From Hordeum vulgare subsp. vulgare (lineage: Eukaryota > Streptophyta > Magnoliopsida > Poales > Poaceae), in contig NC_058519.1 of NCBI RefSeq assembly GCF_904849725.1, positions 180,719,703 through 180,783,702 on the forward strand: a stretch of 64,000 bases of DNA, given 5' to 3'. Below the pieces are notes generated by a model. The model was given only the letters and a program-made list of their open reading frames with translations, had not been told where the DNA came from and did no database searches. This document shows positions 1 to 10,577 of the stretch, piece after piece (position 1 is the first letter of the stretch; every line of letters begins with the position of its first letter). Both the position numbers and the translations under genes were made by a program.

Positions 1-3
1 GTC

Positions 4-496
4 ATTGTGCGCTCCACATCAGAGTGGAAGTGGCGATAACAAAGAACTGAGCCACAGTCTCAGGATCAAAGTCAAGCTAAAATGAGATGATCTCCTCGAT
101 CCCAAGATGCTTCACCATGTCGAGAGGTTCACCAAAGTATGTCGGGTCCATCTTGAGATGATCCATGTCAATCCACTGAACCGGTACATAGATATTCTTC
201 TTTGTCTTGATCACATATTGATAGATGAGAGCCTGTTGCTTGGACCAGAATAGTTCACAGCCCTTGAGATGAACCCTATCGATGGCATAGGGGTCGTGCT
301 TCCGCCAATCTGAAACTCAGCTTGGGGCATACCATCCCAACTGAGAGTGTGCTCCGTGTTCTTGTTTGCAGGCCTCTTGAAGTTGCGCTTCGGAACATTG
401 GATCACTCAGGTGCCTCTTGATTGCGAAGGTGCTTGGAGCCAGTATCCCGAGAAGGATTCGAGCGCCTGGAGCTGGAACCGGACCCACCACCTATG
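4..496 (-). pseudogene. Extra sense-strand TE ORF downstream of pol in element C (fragment)
   Basis: Below the pol stop, in the pol sense, a conserved-looking reading frame runs from about 310 to 4. It contains DPYAIDRVHLKGCELFW, QALIYQYVIKTKK and MDHLKMDPTYFGEPLD, then a stop at 77-79, then FDPETVAQFF in the same frame. The segment 311-490 continues upstream in another frame (PKRNFKRP, LSWDGMPQAEFQ), so at least one frameshift separates them. A CATAG at about 492-496 could be a splice acceptor. The text resembles uncharacterised plant transposon proteins annotated near Athila ORF1-like or plant-mobile-domain proteins; this is a resemblance only. Its position matches the env-like or extra-ORF slot of SIRE elements, but an independent fragment cannot be excluded. 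The gene is cut by the window edge. Confidence 0.5.
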
Positions 497-1881
497 ACAC
501 ACAACGCAAACACAAGAGGACGTCGAAAGAAGTCAATGCAAAGATCAAAAGCAAACCAGAGAGCCACATAGAAATGAGAATTAGCAAGGCAAAATAGGGT
601 AATTTAGAATCAAGCGCTGACCGTGGTAGTACCGTAGATCATGCGGTAGTAAAATTTTACTACCGCGCCCACTGCGGTAGTACCGCTCCAGGAGGAGCGG
701 TAGTACCGCACGGGGTGAAAGCTGCAAGATCTGACCACCAAACTTCAGATCGGTACTACCGTAGGTCAAAACTATCATGTTGTATCCTACTAAGTAGCAT
801 TTCTATCACACAAGCACTCTCCAACCATCCACTTATGCAAAGATTTTGGCCACAAATAGATGAAACCAACTCATATGCCCCCAAACCAAGATCCAACAAA
901 ATAGAAGCAACGAGAGAAGAACTAGGGGCAATACCGGGTTCCATGGCTTGAGGGAGAGGAGGGAGACGATCCCACCAAATCGAATGGGAGGAGAGTGGCC
1001 GGAGAAGGAGATCCGGCGAGATCTTCCGGCACCGTTCCTTGAGAGGAGAGAGAGAGAGCCACGAGAGAAGGGGATGAATGGGTATGGGGGAGAAGAAACT
1101 TCCCCCTGTCCGTCTATAACCCCTGAGGGTCTCGACAGCGCGGTAGTACCGCACATCATCACGGTAGTACAGCCTGGCCAGCAGTAGCAAAAGTTTACTA
1201 CTGCTCGCTGGGTGGTAGTACCGTTCCTCCAGTAGCAGAAGAAAAATATTGCCATGCTGGATGCGGGAGTACAACCCCTGGTGATCTCGACGACGTGGTA
1301 GTACCGCCTGGACAACGGTAGTAAAAAATAGTACCACTCGCTTGGCGGTAGTACTTCTCGTCCAAGCGACAGTAAAAAAATGTTGCCGCGCTGGATGTGG
1401 TAGTACCGTGCCGGTGCTGCTACTGCATGAGTACAACAGTAACACCTCTGCAGCAGTAGTACCGTGGTGATCCAAGGTAGTATCGCTCAGCCAAGAAAAG
1501 GTAGATTCGGGCTTTGGCATGGAGAAAAAAGAAAACACAACAATCCCCAAGAAAAAGGGACACACACCAGAGAGTACAAACAAAGCAAATCAAACATGAA
1601 CAACAAACACTGAAATGAATCTTCTTATGAAGAGAGGGCGGTGGCCGGAGTCACATATGTTCGAGACAATTGGTATGACACCGCGAAAAATTATCCTTGG
1701 GTTCATGACCAAAGCTCGACTTTGAAGCACAAGTGCCATCAACAATGGCTATTGTGAAAAACGTGATCAATCTATGCATAATGGGGGAGCAAAAGTTCAT
1801 TGAGAGAACAACAACCCCCCTATGTCCATGCCTACACCTAAAGCTAGATATAATGATGAGTGTGGTGTGGTGTTCCTAGTT
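497..1881 (-). other. Non-coding 3' region of element C
   Basis: This stretch separates the pol stop from the extra ORF. It holds many copies of a GGTAGTACCGC-type motif, a GA-rich run near 1041-1060 and no credible gene. A purine run GGGGGG with flanking TTGTTGTTC (minus sense, around 1826-1836) could be a polypurine tract. No LTR start like the one at 28133 follows it, so I do not call a 3' LTR here. The long minus-strand open frame across 756-1583 is low complexity and follows the repeat motif. Confidence 0.45.
641..1490. repeat. Dispersed GGTAGTACCGC / GCGGTACTACCGC motif array
   Basis: The near-palindromic motif (G)CGGTAGTACCG recurs at irregular spacing in both orientations, for example around 641, 677, 700, 752, 1141, 1213, 1293, 1401 and 1467. 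Variants read GGTAGTAAAATTTTACTAC and GCAGTAGCAAAAG. The same motif recurs in the LTR of element C at about 27405-27790. Spacing is not constant, so it is not a simple tandem satellite. Confidence 0.75.
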
Positions 1882-4800
1882 TCAATGCACATTGCTCGAA
1901 TCAATGATATTTAGCTCATGTCTTAACTTGCGAAACCTTGCTTCATCTAGAGGCTTTGTGAAAATATCCGCAAGTTGCTCTTGAGTGTTGATGTAGATGA
2001 CCTCAATATCTCCATGCTTGATATGATCTCGAATGAAATGATGACGAATATCAATATGCTTGGTCTTGCTATGTTGCACCGGATTGAGAGAAATCTTGAT
2101 ATCACTTTCATTGTCACATAGAAGAGGCACTTTGTCACAAGTGACACTGCAATCATTTAAAGTTTGCCTCATCCATAGTAACTGAGCACAACAACTTGCG
2201 GCAGAAACATACTCGACCTCAGTGGAAGAAAGTGAAATACAATTTTGCTTCTTCCAAGACCAACTTACCGAAGGACGACCAAGGAATTGGCATCCTCCAG
2301 AAGTTGACTTCCTCCCAACACAGTATCCAGCCCAATCCAAGTTAGAGTAACCCACAAGATTAAATCTTGCTCCTTTGGGGTACCATAAGACAAAGTTTGG
2401 GGCATGAGCCAAATATCGAAAGATTCATTTGACTGCCGTATAGTGGCTTTCCTTTGGTGCAGATTGAAACCATGCACAAATTACCACACTCAACATGATA
2501 TCGGGTATAGATGCACAAAGGTAGAACAAGGATTCAATCATGGAGCGATATACCTTTTGATCCACTGCTTTACCATTGGGATCGTTGTCAAGCTTCCATT
2601 TGGTTGGCATGGGAAACTTGACCGGCTTGATGTCCTCTAGCTCGACCCTCTTGAGCATGTCATGGGTGTACTTGGCTTGATTGATAAACGTTCATTCTCT
2701 TCCTTGTTTGACTTCGTACCCAAGAAAGAATTTCAACTCTCCCATCATAGACATCTCAAACTTCTCGGTCATTAGTGCAACAAAATCTTCACTGAAAGAT
2801 TTGTTAGGAGAATCAAAAATAATATCATCAACATATAGTTGGCATCTGAACAAATCCCCTTTGAACCTTTTGGTAAAAAGGGTGGGATCAATTTTCCCAA
2901 TTTCAAACCCATGATCTTGCAACAACTCGGTAAGGTACTCATACCACGCTCGTGGGGCTTGTTTAAGGTCGTAGAGCGCCTTCTTGAGTTTGTATACATG
3001 AGTGGGGAGCTTGGGATCCTTGAATCCCGGGGGTTGTTTGACATATACCAATTCATTTAAGGGACCATTAAGAAATGCACTCTTCACATCCATTTGTTGC
3101 AATTTGAAATCATGATGAGATGCAAATGCAAGCAGCATGCAAATAGATTCAAGACGAGCAAGAGGGGCAAAGGTTTCACCATAGTCGATACCCTCGACTT
3201 GGGAGTAGCCTTGAGCCACTAGTCTTGCCTTGTTTCGAACAACAACGCCATTCGCATCTTCCTTGTTCTTGAAGATCCATTTGGTTCCAATGACATTATG
3301 TTCCTCTGTTGGCCTTGGCACTAATTCCCAAACTTGATTGCGCTTGAAGTTTTTAAGTTCATCATGCATGGCTTCAAGCCAATCCTCATCATCGAGCGCT
3401 TCTTGTACCTTTTGGGGTTCAACACACGAAACAAACGTGTGATGCTCATAAAAGTTTGATAATTGTTGACGAGTAGTTACCCCCTTTTTGAAGCGTCCAA
3501 GCACATTTTCCAAGATATGTTGCCGACCCTCGAGCTTGGAAGCCACCTTGGAGGTGTGGCGCTCTAAGAGTCCCTCACTAGGTAATTGAGGATCATCATG
3601 TTTATCATCTTGATTACCGTCTTGAGCTTGCTCACAAGCTTGCCCTTGATCTTGCGGTTGCACTTGATCTTGAGAAAACTCGGAGTCTTGAGCATGATCT
3701 TGGACATCATTTGGTGCATCACCATCTTCATGAGGTTGATCTTGTCCTTGATGTTGTTCAACGGGTTGAGGGCCTTTGGTTTGTTCTTCGGAAGTGTGTG
3801 GGTCTAGCGAGGGTGATGGATCCACTTGAGCAGAGCATTGTCCTTCTCCTTAGGCCACAAGGGGTTCCTCAATGGAGAGTATTTGAGCAATCCCCATTCT
3901 TCTTATGGCTTGAGGAAGAATTTCATCACCTACATCACAAAGAACACTTTGCTCCACTTGGGAGCCATTATTTTCATCAAACTCTATGTTACACATCTCC
4001 TCAATGAGTCTGGTGGACTTGTTGATGACACGGTAAGCATGAGAGTTTGTAGCATAGCCAACAAATATGCCCTCTTGAGCTCTAGTTTCGAATTTAGACA
4101 AACGAACACCTATCTTGAGAATGAAACACTTACAACCGAACACCCAGAAATAGTTGAGGTTGGGTTTGTTCCAGTAAGAATATCATATGGAGTCTTGTTC
4201 AAGCCTTTGCGAAGGTAGAGCCAATTGTATGCATGACATGCAGTGTTAATGGCTTCGGCCCAAAAGGTGTACGGAGATTTGAACTCCGCCATCATGGTTC
4301 TTGTCGCGTCCATCAACGTCCGGTTCTTCCTCTCCACCACACCATTTTGTTGAGGAGTATAGGGTCTCGAATATTGGTGCTTGATCCCCTCGTCACTAAG
4401 GACCTCATCCAAGGTGTAGTTCTTTAACTCGGTGCCGTTGTCACTTCTAATCATCAATATCTTTGCTTCATGTTGACGTTGGGATTCATTAGCAAAGTCG
4501 ATGACGGTTTGTTGAGTGACACTCTTCCTCTTGAAGAAGTACACCCAAGTGTATCTTGAGTAGTCATTGAAAATCACCGAGCAATACTTTCTTCCCCCAA
4601 GACTGTCAAAAGATGGAGACCAAAGAGATCCATGTGAAGGATCTCCAAGGGCCTTTTAGAGTAGATGATAGTCGTGGGACGGTGAGCCGTTTCATGAAGC
4701 TTTCCTTCAATACAAACATTGCAAGCACGGTCTTTGGCAAAACTCACATTTGTTAGTCCACAAACATGATCCCCTTTGAGGAGACTTTGCAAATATCTCA

Positions 4801-5480
4801 TATTGACATGAGCTAGCCAACGATGCCAAAGCCAACCCACATCAACTTTAGCCATTAGACAAGTCGCGATCTTAGTGGGTCACTCCGAAAAGTTCACCAC
4901 ATACAGACCGTTCCCGACATGTCCAACAAAGGCTACTTTAACAATCATACTCCACAAAAGGTCCACGGTATCAAGATCAAAGAATGTGGCAAATCCCATA
5001 ATTGCAAGTTGACGAACGGAAAGAAAATTCTATGCAAGGGACTCAACAAGCATGACCGTCTCTATAGGTAAATCTTGAGAGATGACCACCTTGCCAAATC
5101 CCAAAACCTTAGATGTTGAGGCATCAACAAATTGGACATGGGTGGGCATAGATGGAATTGGATGCACATCCACCACCAAGTCCTTGCTCCCGGTCATATG
5201 ATTTATGGATCCACTATTGAGCAACCATGACACCCCATCGGAAGAAAACTCATACAAGAGATCAATGCTTGGATTTATGTAACCATTCTTAAATGGGTCC
5301 TTTGATGTTAAAAACAAGGGCCTTAGGAACCCAAATAGACCATTCAATGTACTCATAACAAGAACCAACGAATTTAGCATAAACATGCCCATCACTAGAA
5401 CGACATAAAACATAAGAGGGGTTAAAGTCGTCGGCTTTGTTGGCAGAGGTGGTTTTGCTATTCTTGGCATTGCCACCCCC
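1882..5480 (-). pseudogene. pol: Element C pol: protease, integrase, reverse transcriptase, RNase H (broken)
   Basis: The order in minus sense is protease remnant, GAG-pre-integrase, integrase, RT and RNase H. The protease site reads WLLNSGSINHMTG near 5215, with Asn where copia elements have the catalytic Asp (DSG). The GAG-pre-integrase part contains HRWLAHVNMRYLQSL (about 4790-4830). The integrase core keeps SDNGTEL and QQNGVVERKNRTLM (4110-4577). RT carries [11 protein letters not shown] and YVDDIIF (about 2815-2835). RNase H ends with LADIFTKPLDEARF near 1960-1920. Stops or frame changes break it near 4860, 4575, 4140, 3845, 2690 and 2415. It cannot give a full polyprotein. The lineage call is firm from RNase H; the protease mutation is a direct reading. 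Confidence 0.88.
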
Positions 5481-7808
5481 TTCCTTGTTCTTCATCTTAT
5501 TATGAGTACTATCACCCTCTTTGACAAAAGTGTCCTTGATATGAGGAGGTTGCTTGGTCTTATTCTTCCTTTTCTTCTTAGACTTGGGTGCAAACCTAAG
5601 TCCCTCCTTTCCTACAACTTCCTTTTGATCACTCAAAAGGTCATTTAGGTTCTTGTCGCCTTGGATGCATGATACAAGGCCCTTCTCAAGTTGTTATTTC
5701 AACTTGGCATTCTCCTGCACAAGATGCACATGCTCACAACAAGGGTTAGTAGCACAAGCATTATCAATTAGAACGAAGGGAATACAAGTAGAAATCTCCT
5801 TGGTTAGTTTTACTTGGAGTTGATCATGAGACTCCTTAAGAGAGGAATGAACACCTTTAAAGACCTTGTGGGCCTTGTCAAGTGTGTCAAATTCTTCCTT
5901 GAGTCTATCATTGCCAACCATAAGTGCAACTTTATCAGAATTAAGCACATGGGTTAAAACAATAGCATGATCAAGATCTTTTTGCAATTTAGAATGATCA
6001 ACATTGTGTGACTCCTCAAGAGCCAAACAATGACCACACTCTTCCTCTAGAGAAATGGATAGTTTCGCAATCTCATTGGCGTATTCAGGACTATGTCCCT
6101 CCATCTTGGAGATAGTATCCTCATGAGACTCAATGAGATCATTGGCCTCACCAAATTGTTCCAAAAGAGCAACAAAGTGCTTCTTGGATTCACCTTTGAG
6201 CTTACTCAAGAAAGTTTCAAACTCATTCTCATAAAGCTCCACTACTTCACTATCATAAACACAATCTAACAATGAAGGAGTAGTAGTGATAGTGTTCTTG
6301 AGGTTGGGGGTTACCTTATTCATACCTTTGGCCATAAGGCACTTGGCGATGCGGTTCTCGTTGGTGGCGCCGAAGAGAGATACCTTGGGGGAGGAGGTGG
6401 CAATGGCCACGGTAGCCGTTTCCATCCCCTCACGGCTTGTATCATCCTCATCATCATCGGAGGTGTACTCTTCAAGGGCCACCAAACCCTTTGGAGGAGT
6501 CTTCTTGGTGAAATTGTTCTTGCTTGGGAAAGACTAGGATTTGTCTTTGCGAATGAGCTTTCCCCTGTTGTCTTCCCTCTTCTCATAAGGACAATCCACC
6601 ACAAAGTGACTCACATTGCCGCAATTGTAGCATGTCCTCACTCGTTGCTTGTTCTTGGACCCACTAGAGTTGTTCTTGGAGAAGTTGGGCCTTGAGTTTC
6701 TCTTGTTTCCCCAAAATTACCTTGATGCAAGAGCCATGTGCTCGTGATAAGCATACTTGTGTCTTCGGGGCATCCCTCTTCTTCCTCTTCCTCTTCTTCA
6801 TCCGAAATGACCTTGGCTCTCAAGGCAAGGTTGGGTGAGGCTTTCTTTGACCGGACACGAGCAAGAGCATTGTCGGGCGATCTTGTTCATGATATTCATG
6901 GCAATGAACTCATCCAACACTTCACTTGAAGTCAAGGTGTGGAAATCCAGCCTTTGACGAATTACGGAGGACATGGTTTTGTTTAATGGCATGATGGCCT
7001 TGAGAAATCTGTGCTTGATCCAAGTGTCATTCGTATCCTTGCTACCATGATCTTGGAGTGCAACGGCAAGAGTAGTCACCCTTCGGTAGAGATCACGAGG
7101 ATCCTCGTTTTCTAGCATCACAAACTCATCGGCCTCATCACGTACCACTCCAAAGTTGGACCATTGAATTCTTGAGCTCCCCTTGTACAACACCATGATG
7201 TGCTCCTAACCTTCCTTTGCACGAGTGAAGGGGCGCAAGTGAGATAGATCTTCGGGAGGAACCGCGGATTGAAGGATGAATATCGCGGAATGATTGTATT
7301 GATTGTCCGCTTCTTCTCTTGGAGTGAAGTTGTTTGGATCATGTGGGTAGAAGCCTTGTTCGATGATTCTCCAAAGATTTGTTGAGCTGTGATGCAAATG
7401 AGACTTGATGCAAAAAAATCCAATTAGCAAAATCACCTTTAACAAGTTTAGGAGGAGGACGATGGTTATTAATGTGCGGTGTAGGGACCGGTCCTCCATA
7501 GACCGGCGAAAGAGGAACCAAGGCAAAGGTTCCTGTCCTATTCTTGTCAAGAGGGGGAGAAGTTCGAGTACCTCTAGCCGCTTCCTTTTCAGGATTGTCC
7601 TACGACTCCTATGTGGTTGGTTTAGCCACAAGCAACGGTTCGGGAGAATTCTTCAACCCCTCAAATAATTCTTTAAGCATGGACTAGACTTCGATCGTCA
7701 TGGACGTCTTGAGTGAGGCCATAGCCTCATTCAAGTCATCACGTGTGGTCGAACTCAACTCCACGGCCTCGTGCACTTCATTCCCACTACCACCATCGTC
7801 AACCATAC
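5481..7808 (-). pseudogene. gag: Element C gag (broken), with CCHC knuckle and long coiled-coil region
   Basis: The ATG at 7806-7808 (MVDDGGSGNEVHEAVEL) is the likely start, 38 bases inside the primer-binding site. Gag core pieces read LVKGDFANWIF, STNLWRIIEQGFYPHD, EPRDLYRRVTTLAVAL and SVIRQRLDFHTLTSSEV between about 7480 and 6900. An acidic stretch lies near 6800. A zinc knuckle, C-Y-N-C followed by the CCHC spacing, is encoded around 6590-6640. From 6485 to 5694 a 263-residue open stretch is rich in E, K, L and S and looks coiled-coil (KMEGHSPEYANEIAKL, CLALEESHNVDHSKLQ). Stops and shifts occur near 7690, 7200, 6830, 6640 and 5690. The protein would form the particle shell; here it is disabled. 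Confidence 0.85.
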
Positions 7809-7845
7809 TCTTCGGGCGGTGAAACCCTTAATAAAGAGACGAGGC

Positions 7846-7857
7846 TCTAATACCAAT
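7846..7857 (-). promoter_or_regulatory. Primer-binding site of element C
   Basis: The minus strand reads TGGTATTAGAGC, one base off the plant initiator-Met tRNA complement TGGTATCAGAGC used by copia elements. It lies two bases inside the LTR end at 7860, which fixes the element's orientation. Confidence 0.85.
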
Positions 7858-7859
7858 TG

Positions 7860-8067
7860 AAAGGATCGATATGGTTGACTAGAGGGGGATGAATAGGCAA
7901 CTGCCAACTTTTAACTATTCTTAACAAATTAGGGTTAGCAACAAAAGGTTATCTAGATGAACAACTAGGTGAGCAACCTATATGATGCTAACAACAACAA
8001 CTAGTGCAAGCAAGGAATACAACACAACAATAACAAGCACAAAGTAAAGGTAAGAGATAACCACAAG
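7860..8067 (-). repeat. Element C 5' LTR, downstream part (before the gag)
   Basis: In minus sense this is the last part of the LTR. It ends CCTATTCATCCCCCTCTAG ... CCTTTCA next to the primer-binding site. The rest of the LTR is at 26880-28133. The break at about 8067 is where element B sequence begins, without an LTR terminus, so a deletion has removed part of both. Confidence 0.8.
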
Positions 8068-8711
8068 GGTGCGCCGGCCAGGAGGAGAGGAGGAATCCTA
8101 CTCCAATTAGGATTTGAAAGTGGAGTCCTTCTCTTCCTTCCCACCTCCCCTTTTTTCTCATTGGTTTTTCTTCTCTTAGCGCCAAGGCCTTCTTGGGCTG
8201 TCCCACCACCCCACTAAGGGCTGGCGCGCCACCCTAAAGCCATTGGGCTCCCTCCGGGTGGGTTGCCCCCTCCCGGTGAATTTCCGGAACCCATTCATCA
8301 CTCCCGGTACAATGTCGGTAATGCCCGAAAACCTTCCGGTAACCAAATGAAACCATCCTATATATCAATCTTCGTCTCTGGACCATTCAGGAAACCCTCG
8401 TGACGTCCATGATCTCATCCGGGACTCCGAACAACATTCGGTAACCACACATATAACTCAGCTATACTAAAACATCATCGAACCTTAAGTGTGCAGACCC
8501 TGCGGGTTCGAGAACTATGTAGACATGTCCCGAGGTACTCCTCGGTCAATATCGAATAGAGGGACCTGGATGCCCATATTGGATCCTACATATTCTCCAA
8601 AGATCTTATCGGTTGAACCTCAGTGTCAAGGATTCATATAATCCCGTACGTCATCCCCTTTATCCTTCGGTATGTTACTTCCCCGGGATTTCATCGTCAG
8701 TATCGGCATAC
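8068..8711 (-). repeat. Element B 3' LTR, truncated terminal part
   Basis: Bases from GGGTGCGCCGGCCAGG onward match the B 5' LTR from about 25610. The LTR terminus (TGTTGGGG in plus sense) and about 530 bases are missing. The copy stops at 8711, where element A was inserted with the target bases CATAC. Confidence 0.85.
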
Positions 8712-10525
8712 TGTTGGGGAACACCGCATGGGAAACAAAAAATTTCCTACGCGCACGAAGACCTATCATGGTGATGTCCATCTACGAGAGGGGATATTCG
8801 ATCTACGTACCCTTGTAGACCGTACAGCAGAAGCGTTAGTGAACGCGGTTGATGTAGTGGAACGTCCTCACGTCCCTCGATCCGCCCCGTGAACCGTCCC
8901 GCGATCAGTCCCACGATCTAGTGCCGAACGGACGACACCTCCGCGTTCAGCACACGTACAGCTCGACGATTATCTCGGCCTTCTTGATCCAGCAAGAGAG
9001 ACGGAGAGGTAGATGAGTTCTCCGGCAGCGTGACGGTGCTCCAGAGGTTGGTGGTGATCTTATCTCAGCAGGGCTCCGCCCGAGCTCCGCAGAAACGCGA
9101 TCTAGAGGTGAAACCGTGGAGATATGTGGTCGGGCTGCCGTGGCAAAGTTGTGCCAAATCAGCCCTAAAACCTCCGTATATATAGGGGGAAGAGGGGGAA
9201 CCTTGCCTTGGGGTCTAAGGACCCCCAAGGAGTTCGGCCGAGCCAAGGGGGGCAACCCTCCCCTTCCAAACCAAGTCCAACTAGGTTTGGAAGGAGGACT
9301 CCTTCCCCCTTTTCCCACCTCCTCTTTTTTTTTCTCTTTGATTTTCTTCCTATGGGGCATAGGGCCTTCTTGGGCTGTCCCACCAGCCCACTAAGGGCTG
9401 GTGCGCCAGCCCAAAGGCCTATGGGCTTCCCCGGGGTGGGTTGCTCCCCCGGTGAACACCCGGAACCCATTCGTCATTCCCGGTACATTCCCGGTAACTC
9501 CGAAAACCTTCCGGTAATCAAATGAGGTCATCCTATATATCAATATTCGTTTCCGGACCATTCCGGAAAACCTTGTGACGTCCGTGATCTTATCCGGGAC
9601 TCCGAACAACATTCGGTAACCAACCATATAACTCAAATATGGATAAAACAACGTCGAACCTTAAGTGTGCAGACCCTACGGGTTCGAGAACTATGTAGAC
9701 ATGACCCGAGAGACTCCTCGGTCAATATGCAATAGCGGGACCTGGATGCCCATATTGGATCCTACATATTCTACGAAGATCTTATAGTTTGAACCTCAGT
9801 GCCAAGGATTCATATAATCCCGTATATCATTCCCTTTGTCCTTCGGTATGTTACTTGCCCGAGATTCGATCGTCAGTATCCGCATACCTATTTCAATCTC
9901 GTTTACCGACAAGTCTCTTTACTCGTTCCGTAATACAAGATCCCGCAACTTACACTAAGTCACATTGCTTGCAAGGCTTTTGTGTGATGTTGTATTATCG
10001 AGTGGGCCCCGAGATACCTCTCCGTCACACGGAGTGACAAATCCTAGTCTCGATCCATACTAACTCAACGAACACCTTCGGAGATACCTGTAGAGCATCT
10101 TTATAGTCACCCAGTTACGTTGCAACGCTTGATACACACAAAGTATTCCTCCGGTGTCAGTGAGTTATATGATCTCATGGTCATAGGAACAAATACTTGA
10201 CACGCAGAAAACAATAGCAACAAAATGACACGATCAACATGCTACGTCTATTAGTTTGGGTCTAGTCCATCACGTGATTCTCCCAATGACGTGATCCAGT
10301 TACCAAGCAACAACACCTTGTTTATAATCAGAAGACACTGACTATCTTTGATCAACTGGCTAGCCAACTAGAGGCTTGCTAGGGACAGTGTTTTGTCTAT
10401 GTATCCACACATGTATCTAAGTCTTCATTCAATACAATTATAGCATGGATAATAAACGATTATATTGATACGGGAATTATAATAATAACTATATTTATTA
10501 TTGCCTCTAGGGCATAATTCCAACA
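8712..10525 (-). repeat. Element A 3' LTR
   Basis: It is bounded by TGTTGGGGAA (8712) and TTCCAACA (10525) in plus sense, 1814 bp long. It contains a TATA-like run TATATATA at 9177-9184 on the minus strand. Open frames inside it recur in the other A LTR and are repeat shadows, not genes. Confidence 0.95.
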
Positions 10526-10540
10526 GTCTCCCACTTGCAC
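10526..10540 (-). promoter_or_regulatory. Polypurine tract of element A
   Basis: Next to the 3' LTR the minus strand reads GTGCAAGTGGGAGAC, the purine-rich priming site for plus-strand DNA synthesis in BARE/Angela elements. The same string recurs at 18265 in element B. Confidence 0.75.
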
Positions 10541-10577
10541 TAGAGTCAATAATCTAGCCCTCACATCATCATGCGAG

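Noticed and set aside
600..1500. Possible 3' LTR of element C
   Set aside because: It shares the GGTAGTACCGC motif with the C LTR, but I cannot find the LTR start TGTTAGGGCATATTTC or the terminus before the pol stop, and the non-motif sequence does not match.
756..1583. 275-codon minus-strand open frame
   Set aside because: It runs through the GGTAGTACC motif array. The protein is low complexity (repeated YYR, TTA and LLL strings) and overlaps other frames equally long; it is a by-product of the repeat.
9165..9470. About 100-codon frames in the LTRs of A and B (also near 16257-16571)
   Set aside because: They are the same LTR text in several copies, rich in Pro/Gly from GC-rich leader DNA, and have no known domain.
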